Positions 44,689 through 52,469 of a stretch of DNA of 64,000 bases are shown one piece after another (the first letter of the stretch is position 1; each line of letters opens with the position of its first letter). Origin of the DNA: JABDIP01 sp965250245 (GTDB taxonomy: Bacteria > Pseudomonadota > Alphaproteobacteria > DSM-16000 > Inquilinaceae); contig OZ252296.1 in NCBI GenBank assembly GCA_965250245.1, forward strand, positions 4,898,001 to 4,962,000, read 5' to 3'. Position numbers and translations under genes: made by a program. The notes below the pieces were generated by a model. The model worked only from the letters and a program-made list of their open reading frames with translations. It ran no database searches and was not told where the DNA came from.

Positions 44689-45492
44689 CTACGCCTCGAT
44701 CAGCTCCAGGATCTGGCCGTCGCCGCCGACCTGGGCGGCGATCAGCTTGCCACCACGGCCGCAGCCACCGTCCAGCGTCGCGGTGACGTCCCCGACCGCG
44801 ACCCCGCCATTGGCCGGGTCATAGCCGCGGATAACCTTGCGGCAGCCGAAATAGGGCTCGGACAGATCCGCGAACCCGGCCCCGCCCCACCAGAAGCTGT
44901 CGCCCTGGGCCGGCAGCGGCCGGGCCGGGTCGATTCCAGCGCTGACGAACAGCACCGCGCCGTCCTCGGTGAAGGCGGCCCGGCGCAGCGCGGCGAACAA
45001 ATTATTGTGACCGGGTGCGGCCCGCATGGCGGCGCGCAGCTGGTTGGTCCAGCGGGTGAGCTGGACCGCCCCCTCCCGTGCCGCCGCCATGCCGGCCCCG
45101 GACTCGCCGCCATAGGCCCGCAGCGTCTGCTCGACCCCCTGGTCCAGCATCCAGGCCAGCACGTCCTTCGGATTGGGCGCGAATTGCAGCTGCAGCAGCT
45201 TCTGCCACATCTCCTCCTGGGCGCCGCGCAGATAGACCAGATCGTCGGCCAGCACGCCGCGGATCGCCATCATGTCGCGGCGGAACTCCAGCATCTCGGC
45301 GATGGTCTCGTGCACCGCCATGCCGCGCCCGACGAAGTTGCCCAGATAGATGATCCGGTCGCCAACGGCGAACTGGCTGGCGAGGTGGTCGTGCAGCACG
45401 CCGAGCCGGTCGGCCTGGGCATGGACCGCGGAAACCGCCCAGATGCGTCCGGGCCGCCCGAGCGGGGCAAACTTTGCGCTGTCGGAATTCAA
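44689..45492 (-). CDS. metallophosphatase-fold pseudoenzyme (PP2A-like, ligands lost)
   Basis: A 267-aa protein aligning by pattern with bacterial PPP phosphatases, but each metal motif is altered: AVSAVHAQADRL for VGDIHG..., YLGNFVGRG for YLGDYVDRG, LRGAQEEMW for LLGNHEEM, VSAGIDPARPL for VHAGIDP, and IRGYDPANGG for the GHTP site. The scaffold segments (FVSAGIDPARPLPAQGDSFWW, MLEFRRDM) persist, so it is a maintained protein rather than a decaying gene. Probably a non-catalytic regulator or binding protein. Confidence 0.85.
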   Translation of the reverse strand: MNSDSAKFAPLGRPGRIWAVSAVHAQADRLGVLHDHLASQFAVGDRIIYLGNFVGRGMAVHETIAEMLEFRRDMMAIRGVLADDLVYLRGAQEEMWQKLLQLQFAPNPKDVLAWMLDQGVEQTLRAYGGESGAGMAAAREGAVQLTRWTNQLRAAMRAAPGHNNLFAALRRAAFTEDGAVLFVSAGIDPARPLPAQGDSFWWGGAGFADLSEPYFGCRKVIRGYDPANGGVAVGDVTATLDGGCGRGGKLIAAQVGGDGQILELIEA

Positions 45493-45523
45493 ACCGTCTG
45501 CCGCTTATCGCCAATTCGTCACG

Positions 45524-45784
45524 ATACCAAGGAGCGGTGATAATGACCCATTTGATGGCGCGCGGCGGCCCGCCGGGCAGGCGCGGGCCGCGGCGCGATG
45601 CTGCGCATCGGGCAAGGTCCGCAACGCACCCGGCGGGCCGCCGCGCGCCACCGCTGGCCGGGTTCCCTCGACCGCCTGCTGCGTTGCGCTCCGCTTACGG
45701 TGCGCTGCACCGCTGCGCGAACCGCGTCTGACAGGCGGTCGAGGGAACCCGGTCAAATGGGTCATTATCACCGCTCCTTGGTAT
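45524..45784. mobile_element. MITE-like element of nested perfect palindromes (261 bp)
   Basis: Perfect 32-bp terminal inverted repeats at 45524-45555 and 45753-45784 (outer end ATACCAAGGAGCGGTGATAA). Directly inside lie two further perfect hairpins: arms 45556-45577 with 45629-45650 (22 bp) and 45658-45678 with 45732-45752 (21 bp). Smaller stems occur in their loops. No transposase is encoded. No target duplication is obvious. The end bases (GATAATGACCC) recall IS21-type termini, which I cannot verify. Confidence 0.85.
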
Positions 45785-45954
45785 GAACCCTCGCGAATCG
45801 CGGCAGTGTAGCCGGAACCCACGATGGAAGAAGCGGCAATTCAGGGCCGCCCGGGAAAGCCGGGCCGCACTGTCCCTAGAAGAAACGGCCGCCCGGGGAC
45901 CGGACGGCCGCTTGTGTCTGTGTATCCCAATGCCGGCGTGCCGGCAATGGCGCG

Positions 45955-46455
45955 TCAGGCTGCCTTGGTGAGGACCTGCTCCAGGCGCTCGGTGGCCCGG
46001 ACCTCGTCGATCTTCTCCACCGCCGCCAGCTCGCGCGACAGGCGCTCCAGCGCCGCCTGGTAGATCTGCCGCTCGCTGTACGACTGCTCGGGCTGATCGG
46101 CGGCGCGGTGCAGGTCGCGCACGACCTCGGCGATCGACACCGGATCGCCGGAGTTGATCTTGGCCTCGTATTCCTGGGCCCGGCGGCTCCACATAGTGCG
46201 GCGCACGCGGCTGCGGCCCTTGAGCGTTTCCATGGCCGTCTTGATGCGGTCCTTGGAGCTCAGCTTGCGCAGGCCGGCCTTCTTGGCCTTACCGGTCGGG
46301 ACCTTGAGCGTCATGCGCTCCTTGTCGAAGTTGATGGCATAGAGCTCAACTTCCATATCGCCCATCCGGTGGGTCTCGATGCCGGCAATGCGCCCGACGC
46401 CATGGGCCGGGTAGACGACGTAATCACCGACGCTGTATTCGAGTTGATGCGACAT
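45955..46455 (-). CDS. carD: CarD-family transcriptional regulator
   Basis: A 166-aa protein with the RNA polymerase-interacting domain at the N-terminus (FSVGDYVVYPAHGVG-like: VGDYVVYPAHGVGRIAGIE) and a helical DNA-binding C-terminus containing RRTMWSRRAQEYEAKINSGDP. CarD stabilises the open promoter complex, often at rRNA and stress promoters. The stop is followed closely by the palindromic MITE-like element. Confidence 0.93.
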   Translation of the reverse strand: MSHQLEYSVGDYVVYPAHGVGRIAGIETHRMGDMEVELYAINFDKERMTLKVPTGKAKKAGLRKLSSKDRIKTAMETLKGRSRVRRTMWSRRAQEYEAKINSGDPVSIAEVVRDLHRAADQPEQSYSERQIYQAALERLSRELAAVEKIDEVRATERLEQVLTKAA

Positions 46456-46776
46456 TCCTGTAATCTCTGCCCCACAGTTTCTCCAAGCGCGCCCACGCCA
46501 ACGGGCGCCATGCGATCAGCCCCTGTCCGGTGCTGCATCGCGGCGCACCCAACCATTAGGACGACCCTCACCCTCCGCGGCGACCGCGGCGCAGCTCCGG
46601 CGTGGGAGCCGACTTCGGGGAGGGGGACCAGGTCCGCCATATAAAGGGGCCGGTCAGGCCTAGTGACCGGCACGTTCACTGAATATAGCGTAAAATGCCG
46701 CCGTTATAAAGGGTTGCGATTGAATTCGATCGAATTCGGTTAACTGCGCAACATAGCGTCCCGAATAGCGGCCGGA
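46456..46776. other. carD-fdxA intergenic region with palindromes
   Basis: Contains a partial, diverged palindromic repeat with GACCCTCACCCTCC (about 46562-46626) and a perfect 16-bp palindrome GAATTCGATCGAATTC at 46722-46737 in an AT-rich stretch. The carD promoter should lie here (minus strand). The palindrome has no T-run and may be an operator rather than a terminator. Confidence 0.5.
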
Positions 46777-47118
46777 TTAATCGCCGTCGCCCGGATTGCT
46801 GCTGAAATGTTTTTCGAACTTGTTCGGTACCGTCTGCCAGTCATCGGCCTCCGGCAGCGGGTCCTTCTTTCGCGTGATATTCGGCCAAGTCTCCGAATAC
46901 TCGCGGTTCATCTCCAGCCATTTCTCGGCCGCGTCGCCCTCGGTGTCCGGCTTGATCGCCTCGATCGGGCATTCCGGTTCGCACACGCCGCAATCGATGC
47001 ATTCGTCCGGATGGATGACCAGCATGTTCTCGCCTTCGTAGAAGCAGTCCACCGGACAGACTTCGACGCAGTCGGTGTATTTGCATTTGATGCAGGTCTC
47101 GGTCACCACGTAAGGCAC
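46777..47118 (-). CDS. fdxA: 7Fe ferredoxin FdxA (ferredoxin II)
   Basis: A 113-aa bacterial-type ferredoxin carrying one 3Fe-4S and one 4Fe-4S cluster: CIKCKYTDCVEVCPVDCF and CIDCGVCEPECPIEAI. The C-terminal tail (NREYSETWPNITRKKDPLP) is typical of the FdxA family. Start at 47118 follows GAGGATCTGGAGGGC. Essential-type electron carrier in many alphaproteobacteria. Confidence 0.95.
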   Translation of the reverse strand: MPYVVTETCIKCKYTDCVEVCPVDCFYEGENMLVIHPDECIDCGVCEPECPIEAIKPDTEGDAAEKWLEMNREYSETWPNITRKKDPLPEADDWQTVPNKFEKHFSSNPGDGD

Positions 47119-47192
47119 GATGCCCTCCAGATCCTCGTTTTGCCGGGCGCGGCCCGCGGCCGGCGTTTGTACCCTGTCGGTGGCCCGACGGA

Positions 47193-47651
47193 CTAGTGGA
47201 TTCCGTGCCGGCTCAGCGCCCGTTTGCGAGCCGCGCCACTGTCCCGGTCGCTGACGTTCAGCAGCCCGCAGATGCGGCGGAGAAGACTCGCTTCAAGGTC
47301 ATGCACTTCGCCATCGGCACAGGCCACATCCCACAGCATCTCGACCAGCTGGACCCGTTCGTCCTGGCCGAACGCGTCCCGGATGACCCGCGTGAAGCGG
47401 TAGAGCTGGACCGAGTCCTCGGTCACCCGCTCCGCCTCGGCCACCAGGTCGGCGGTCTCCTCCTCGCTCAGCGCGAAGCGCCACCGCACCAGCTCGCCGA
47501 TCCGCGTCAGCTCGTCGGCGTCGACCGTCTCGTCCATGCGGGCCGCTTCCACCAGAAGCGCCGCCGCGGCCAGATGAAGCTCGTCTTCGGTATGTGCCGC
47601 GCCATCCGGCTCGGGCGGCGCGGTCAACAGCGCCTTCAGGCGGTTCATCAT
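47193..47651 (-). CDS. TerB-like/DjlA-N-terminal family protein
   Basis: A 152-aa protein with the TerB fold: DELHLAAAALLVEAARMDETVDADE in the first half (acidic residues typical of metal-binding TerB) and ACADGEVHDLEASLLRRICGLLNVSD in the second. The family's function is unclear (tellurite resistance context in ter operons, but commonly found alone). Start at 47651 is preferred (GGAAG leader). Confidence 0.85.
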   Translation of the reverse strand: MMNRLKALLTAPPEPDGAAHTEDELHLAAAALLVEAARMDETVDADELTRIGELVRWRFALSEEETADLVAEAERVTEDSVQLYRFTRVIRDAFGQDERVQLVEMLWDVACADGEVHDLEASLLRRICGLLNVSDRDSGAARKRALSRHGIH

Positions 47652-47741
47652 GGGCTTCCGTAGCACTCCAAATCCCGGGTCGCAACCCTACGGAATCTGG
47701 GGGTTTTGCCGGCCCGGACAAGGCCCCGTGAAGCCCGCGCG

Positions 47742-48128
47742 TCACTCCTGGCCGGTAAGCCGGTCGGTGCTGCGCCGCTCCTTCTTGGTCGGCCGGCCGG
47801 TACCGCGATCCCGCGTCCCCGCACCGCCATCCGTGCGCGGCATGGCGGTCTCCTTGGTCGGCGGCGAGAGGTCCTCGTAGAGCCCCTGCGCCTCGCTGGC
47901 GGGGCCGCGCCGCTTGCCGAGCGCCAGGACCTTGACCACCCGCACATGGCGCCCCTGCACGAAGGTCAGCACCTGGCCGGGCCGGACGGTCGCGTGCGCC
48001 TTGCCGACAATGGCGCCGTCGACCCGGATCTTGCCGGCGGCGCATTGCGCGGTGGCCAGGGTGCGCGACTTGAAGAAGCGCGCATGCCACAGCCACTTGT
48101 CGAGACGCGGCGAGGGATCGTCGGCCAT
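47742..48128 (-). CDS. S4-domain RNA-binding protein (Hsp15-like)
   Basis: A 128-aa protein with an N-terminal S4 domain: LDKWLWHARFFKSRTLATAQ, GKIRVDG, GQVLTFVQGRHVRVVKV. Hsp15 binds stalled 50S subunits in E. coli. The C-terminus is charged and basic. The start is 7 bases downstream of the helicase stop, so the two are cotranscribed. Confidence 0.88.
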   Translation of the reverse strand: MADDPSPRLDKWLWHARFFKSRTLATAQCAAGKIRVDGAIVGKAHATVRPGQVLTFVQGRHVRVVKVLALGKRRGPASEAQGLYEDLSPPTKETAMPRTDGGAGTRDRGTGRPTKKERRSTDRLTGQE

Positions 48129-48135
48129 GGCGGGA

Positions 48136-50634
48136 TCAGTCCCCGGTCCCGGCCCGGCCGCGCAGCTGCGCGAAGGGCGAGTCCGGGTTGCCACGCCGGC
48201 GGCGCGGTCGGTTGCGGCGGGCACCGGGGCGGAAGGTCACCGCGCCGTCCTCGTCCCGGGCCGCCGTGTAGCCCAGCACCGACAGGATCGCCGGCAGCTC
48301 CGAGGGCGGCGCGCCGACCAGCCGCGCCAGCTCCGGCGAGGCGGCAAGCGGACCGGCGCGATGCCGCTTGGCGGCGGCGCCGGCCAGCGCCTCCAGCCGA
48401 TCCAGCCGCACCGCCCGCCGGCCGGCCGGGCAATAGCCGCAGACCCGGTAGAAGCCGTCCGGCGTCCCGGACTGCCGAGCCACCGACAGGCTGCCGGGCG
48501 TCGGCAATTCCGGGCGCGGCCGGCCCAGCGCGATCGACCAGAGCCGGGCGCACATCGCCGCCGCCCGCGGCTTCAGGAGCGCGGGCAGGAAGACATGCGC
48601 CACGCCGATCCGCACGCCGAGCGCCGTCAGCGCCTTGCGATCCGCACGGGCCAGCGATTTGAGCAGCGCCTCCAGATCGCCGCGCCGGCAGGAGCCGAGC
48701 CGCTCGACGAGCTGATAGGCAACGCCGCGCGCCGGGCCGGCCAGCTCGGCATCTCGCAGCGCCAGGAGCGGGCGCAGATCGGCGGCGACACGGCGGTCGA
48801 TCCAGGCCTGCAGCCGCGCCGCCATGCGATCCCGCAGCGCCGACTCCACCAGGTCGCTCGACAGGGCGCGCACCTGCGGCGCCACCAGTTCCGGCCCGGG
48901 CACGGCGCGCGCCACCGGATGGCCATCCCACAGGATGGCGCCGGGCGGCTCGGCCTCGTCGTCGCCCAGCGCGAAGGCGTCGTCGTCCTCCTCCTCCATC
49001 CGCCGCACCCGGGCGGCGATCTCGGTGCGCAGGGCGCGCCGCGCCGCGCTCAACAGCGCCCGCGCCTCCTCGCCCTGCACGCCCGGATCGGCGACGAAGC
49101 GGAAGCCGTTCAGCCGGCCGACATACTCGCCCTCGACCAGCACGTCGCCGGCCCGGGTGACCGCGCCGGTCAGCTCACCGCCCTCGGCCAGGCGCTGCAC
49201 CAGCACCGTGGCGCGGCGGTCGACGAAGCGCTGGGTCAGGCGCTGGTGCAGGGCGTCGGACAGCTTGTCCTCAATCGCCCGGCTGCGCTCCTGCCAGTGC
49301 CTGGGGTCGGCCAGCCAGTCGCCGCGATGGGCGACATAGGTCCAGGTCCGCACATGGGCGATGCGGGTGACCAGCGCGTCGATGTCGCCATCGGTGCGGT
49401 CCAGCCGCGCCACCTGCCGCCCGACCCAATCGGCGTCCAGAGCGGCCCGGTCGCCGGCGAGCTGGCGGTACAGCCGGCCGAGCAGCCTCGTGTGGTCGTC
49501 CGACAGGATCTTGCGGAAATCCGGGATCTGGCAGACCTCCCACAGCAGCCGGGTCGCCGCCGGATGGCGGGCCAGCGCCAGGATCTCCGGGTCGCGCACC
49601 AGCACGCCGAGCGCCATCTGGTCGTCGGCCTCCGGGGCCCGGCGCAGCACCCGCATGGCGGGCCGCTCGCGCAGGCTCTTCAGCAGCAGCTTCGGATCGC
49701 GGAAATCGAGATCGGCGTTGCGCCACATCAGCGCCGTCAGCGGGTCGAAGCTGTGGGTCTCGACCGCGGCGACGATCTCCTCGTCCAGCGCCGGCGCCTC
49801 GCCGGTGGTGCCGAAGGTGCCGTCGGCCATGTGGCGGCCGGCGCGGCCGGCGATCTGCGCCACCTCGGCGGGCCTGAGCCGCCGCGCCGACTGGCCGTCG
49901 AACTTGGACAGCCGGGCGAAGGCGACATGGTCGATATCCATGTTGAGGCCCATGCCGATGGCGTCCGTCGCCACCAGGTAGTCGACCTCGCCGGCCTGGT
50001 ACATGCCGACCTGGGCGTTGCGGGTGCGCGGGCTGAGCGCGCCCAGCACCACCGCGGTGCCGCCGCGCTGGCGGCGGATCAGCTCCGCCGTCTCGTAGAC
50101 GTCGGCGGCGGAGAAGGCGACGACGGCACTGCGCGGCGGCAGGCGGGTCAGCTTGCGGTGGCCGATATGGGTCAGGCTGGAGAATCGCGCGCGCTGGTCG
50201 AACTCGGCCTCGGGCACCAGCCTGCGCAGCAGCGGGCGAATCGTCTCCGCGCCCAGGAACATGGTCTCGCTGGTGCCGCGGGCGGTGAGCAGCCGATGGG
50301 TGAAGATGTGCCCGCGTTCCGGATCGGCGCAAAGCTGGATCTCGTCGACGGCCAGGAAATCGACAGGCCGGTCGAGCGGCATGCTCTCCACGGTGCAGAC
50401 GAAATAGTCGGCGTTGGGCGGGACGATCTTCTCCTCGCCGGTGACCAGGGCGACCCGTCCGACACCCTTGATCCGGGCCACCCGATCGTAGTTCTCGCGC
50501 GCCAGAAGCCTAAGCGGAAAGCCGATCATGCCGGTCGCATGGCCGAGCATCCGGTCGATCGCCAGATGGGTCTTGCCGGTGTTCGTGGGGCCCAGGACGG
50601 CCACCAGCCGATGCCGCTCCACAGTCGATCGCAT
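48136..50634 (-). CDS. Suv3-like superfamily 2 RNA helicase
   Basis: An 832-aa helicase of the type related to mitochondrial SUV3, common in alphaproteobacteria. Walker A is LGPTNTGKTHLAIDRM near residue 15, motif II is DEIQLC near 96, with later helicase motifs GMGLNMDIDHV and QIAGRAGRH. The C-terminal half (after about 450) is specific to this group. Likely RNA degradation or ribosome-linked RNA processing. The first codon lies in a region with no strong Shine-Dalgarno. Confidence 0.9.
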   Translation of the reverse strand: MRSTVERHRLVAVLGPTNTGKTHLAIDRMLGHATGMIGFPLRLLARENYDRVARIKGVGRVALVTGEEKIVPPNADYFVCTVESMPLDRPVDFLAVDEIQLCADPERGHIFTHRLLTARGTSETMFLGAETIRPLLRRLVPEAEFDQRARFSSLTHIGHRKLTRLPPRSAVVAFSAADVYETAELIRRQRGGTAVVLGALSPRTRNAQVGMYQAGEVDYLVATDAIGMGLNMDIDHVAFARLSKFDGQSARRLRPAEVAQIAGRAGRHMADGTFGTTGEAPALDEEIVAAVETHSFDPLTALMWRNADLDFRDPKLLLKSLRERPAMRVLRRAPEADDQMALGVLVRDPEILALARHPAATRLLWEVCQIPDFRKILSDDHTRLLGRLYRQLAGDRAALDADWVGRQVARLDRTDGDIDALVTRIAHVRTWTYVAHRGDWLADPRHWQERSRAIEDKLSDALHQRLTQRFVDRRATVLVQRLAEGGELTGAVTRAGDVLVEGEYVGRLNGFRFVADPGVQGEEARALLSAARRALRTEIAARVRRMEEEDDDAFALGDDEAEPPGAILWDGHPVARAVPGPELVAPQVRALSSDLVESALRDRMAARLQAWIDRRVAADLRPLLALRDAELAGPARGVAYQLVERLGSCRRGDLEALLKSLARADRKALTALGVRIGVAHVFLPALLKPRAAAMCARLWSIALGRPRPELPTPGSLSVARQSGTPDGFYRVCGYCPAGRRAVRLDRLEALAGAAAKRHRAGPLAASPELARLVGAPPSELPAILSVLGYTAARDEDGAVTFRPGARRNRPRRRRGNPDSPFAQLRGRAGTGD

Positions 50635-50694
50635 GCTCTGAAGATTGAGGTTTTAACCCGGCGATGCAAGCCGGGCAGCGTCCCATTTATTATA

Positions 50695-50735
50695 GGGACA
50701 GTATACTTAACTCGAGACGTTAAGTATACTGTCCC
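50695..50735. repeat. perfect 17-bp inverted repeat (GGGACAGTATACTTAAC)
   Basis: Arms at 50695-50711 and 50719-50735 around a 7-base loop TCGAGAC. The core GGGACAGTATACTTAA is one I associate with repeats near REP-associated tyrosine transposases. It lies in the 202-bp divergent gap between the helicase and the exported protein and may be a small non-autonomous element. Confidence 0.75.
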
Positions 50736-50836
50736 CGTCGGGGCGGTGACCTTTTGTTAACCATTTCCCCGGCAGGCTCGTTCCACTCTGGGATGTTGGG
50801 CCGGCAACGGCCGGCAACCAAAGGAGGGTTCGGCCG

Positions 50837-52297
50837 ATGTGCTGCCGCTCCACCAAGGCCATCCTGATGGCCGCCCTGCTGAGCGCCGGGCCGGCCGCCT
50901 GGTCCCTCGGGACCACGGCCGCCGCCGCCGCAACAGCCGACGAAATCCGCGCCGGGCTCGAGGACTGGTTCGCCGACGCGCTGCCACAGTCTCGCGCCGG
51001 CCTCACCGCCGTTCTCGACGGTGACATCGTCGTCCTCCCGGACGGCGCCGGCTACCGCGCCGAGCTGCCGACGATCCGCCTGATGCTGGGATCGGCCGCG
51101 GTGTCCTACCTCGTCATCGAGTCGGTCGACGTCGACCTGCAGCCGCTGGTCAGCGGCGGCTATGCAGCCAACTGGACGCTGCCCGACCAGGTCGAGATGC
51201 ACGGCCCCAACGACGCGGTCGCGACGATCACCCTCGGAGAGCGGTCCGGGCACGGCCTGTTCTCGCCGGACCTGGCGCTGATGGTCTCCACCGACCTGGA
51301 ACTGCGCGACATCGCCGTCGCGGTCCCCGGCCGGCCGCCGCACCTGGCGCTCGACATGCTCGCCGCCGGCCTGCGCTACGACGCGGTCGCCGCCGGGATG
51401 TTCGACCAGATCACCGAGCTCCAGATCGGCGGTCTCGCCGCCCTGAAGGCCGACGGCACCAGTGCGATGCGGATCGCGTCGATCGCCTGGTCCGGCGGCG
51501 CGCGCGGCATCGATCTGGCGGCCTGGCGCGACCTCCGCGCCTCGCTCCAGACAGCCTTCGGCCATCGCCCGAAGGCGAGCGTGAACTATGCCGAGTCCGC
51601 CGCCCGCCCGGCGCTGCTGAACTCCTACCAGGGCAACCACCGCATCCGCGACGCCAGCTTCGACCTCGGCGACGGGCCGCTGACCATCGGCGACGGCGCC
51701 CTGGATTTCTCCTTCGACGGCCTCGACTCCGGCGCCTCGTCCCTGGCGATCGCATTCTCCCTGACGGATATCGACCTGCCGGCGGCGATCGGGCCGCTGA
51801 CGCCGCGGGAGATGGCCGTCGACCTGGAGATCAGCGGCCTGCCCACCGACCGTCTGTTCGAGGCCTTGACCGCGGTTGCCGCCGGCGCCGGGCTGGGGCC
51901 GTCCAACAACAGCCTGGCGATGTTCGGCCTGTATCTCCAGGACACGATGATGACCTCCGGCGCCCGCATCGCCATCAACGAGGTGCTGCTCACCGCCGAC
52001 GACGCCCGGCTGCGCCTGGAAGGCACGGTGAAGCCGACCTATGCCGCACCGCTGGGACTGGTGGCCGAGCTCGACATGTCGATCAGCGGCCTCGCCGGCA
52101 TGCTGGCCGCCGCCCAGGCGGACCCCGCAGCCGGGCAGACCGTGCAGCAGCTTGCCGTGCTCCAGGCCGTCGGGGTTGCGGGGCGCGATCCGGACGGGAC
52201 ACCGGCGCTGCGCTATGCGCTGGAGATCACCCAGCAGGGACAGGTGCTGCTCAACGGCGCCGACCTGCTGCCGGCCCTGGCGACCGCCGCGCCATAG
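50837..52297 (+). CDS. exported protein, paralogous family member A (486 aa)
   Basis: Signal peptide (KAILMAALLSAGPAAWSLGTTAAAAA), then a start shared with its two neighbours: ADEIRAGLEDWFAD. The body is beta-rich with motifs LDGDIVVLPDGAGYRAELP, SGHGLFSPDLALM, LTADDARLRLEGTV and MLLNGAD-like VLLNGADLLPAL at the end. This is the most diverged of the three paralogues. The AsmA/DUF2125-like layout of the C-terminus suggests a lipid- or envelope-related periplasmic protein, but that is only a guess. AAAGGAGGG leader decides the start. Confidence 0.85.
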   Translation: MCCRSTKAILMAALLSAGPAAWSLGTTAAAAATADEIRAGLEDWFADALPQSRAGLTAVLDGDIVVLPDGAGYRAELPTIRLMLGSAAVSYLVIESVDVDLQPLVSGGYAANWTLPDQVEMHGPNDAVATITLGERSGHGLFSPDLALMVSTDLELRDIAVAVPGRPPHLALDMLAAGLRYDAVAAGMFDQITELQIGGLAALKADGTSAMRIASIAWSGGARGIDLAAWRDLRASLQTAFGHRPKASVNYAESAARPALLNSYQGNHRIRDASFDLGDGPLTIGDGALDFSFDGLDSGASSLAIAFSLTDIDLPAAIGPLTPREMAVDLEISGLPTDRLFEALTAVAAGAGLGPSNNSLAMFGLYLQDTMMTSGARIAINEVLLTADDARLRLEGTVKPTYAAPLGLVAELDMSISGLAGMLAAAQADPAAGQTVQQLAVLQAVGVAGRDPDGTPALRYALEITQQGQVLLNGADLLPALATAAP

Positions 52298-52304
52298 ACC
52301 CGAA

Positions 52305-52342
52305 GCAGGCGGCCCGGCTCAGGACCGCCTGCGGCTTTTCTT
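52305..52342 (+). terminator. rho-independent terminator after paralogue A
   Basis: Stem GCAGGCGG/CCGCCTGC (52305-52312 with 52325-52332), loop of 12 bases, followed by GGCTTTTCTT. It ends the first paralogue's transcript, so the second gene has its own promoter. Confidence 0.8.
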
Positions 52343-52469
52343 GTGATTCCCCTGTGATCGCGACGGGCGATGTTGCCGCACCGTGCCCTCTAGGGCTATG
52401 TCAGTCTAAACGCGCCGGTTGCGGCGCGGCGGACACATTTCCCGTGAGGGTTCGAACAGGGGGCTTCCG

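Noticed and set aside
46562..46626. Sixth copy of the CCCTCTCC repeat
   Set aside because: Only the GACCCTCACCCTCC arm and a diverged partner are visible, without the core hairpins, so it is not counted as a copy.
47914..50760. 948-aa plus-strand frame
   Set aside because: Antisense to the Suv3-like helicase, which has clear helicase motifs on the other strand.
52446..52462. GGTTCGAAC resembling a tRNA T-loop
   Set aside because: No cloverleaf can be formed with the surrounding bases; it is the leader of the exported paralogue.
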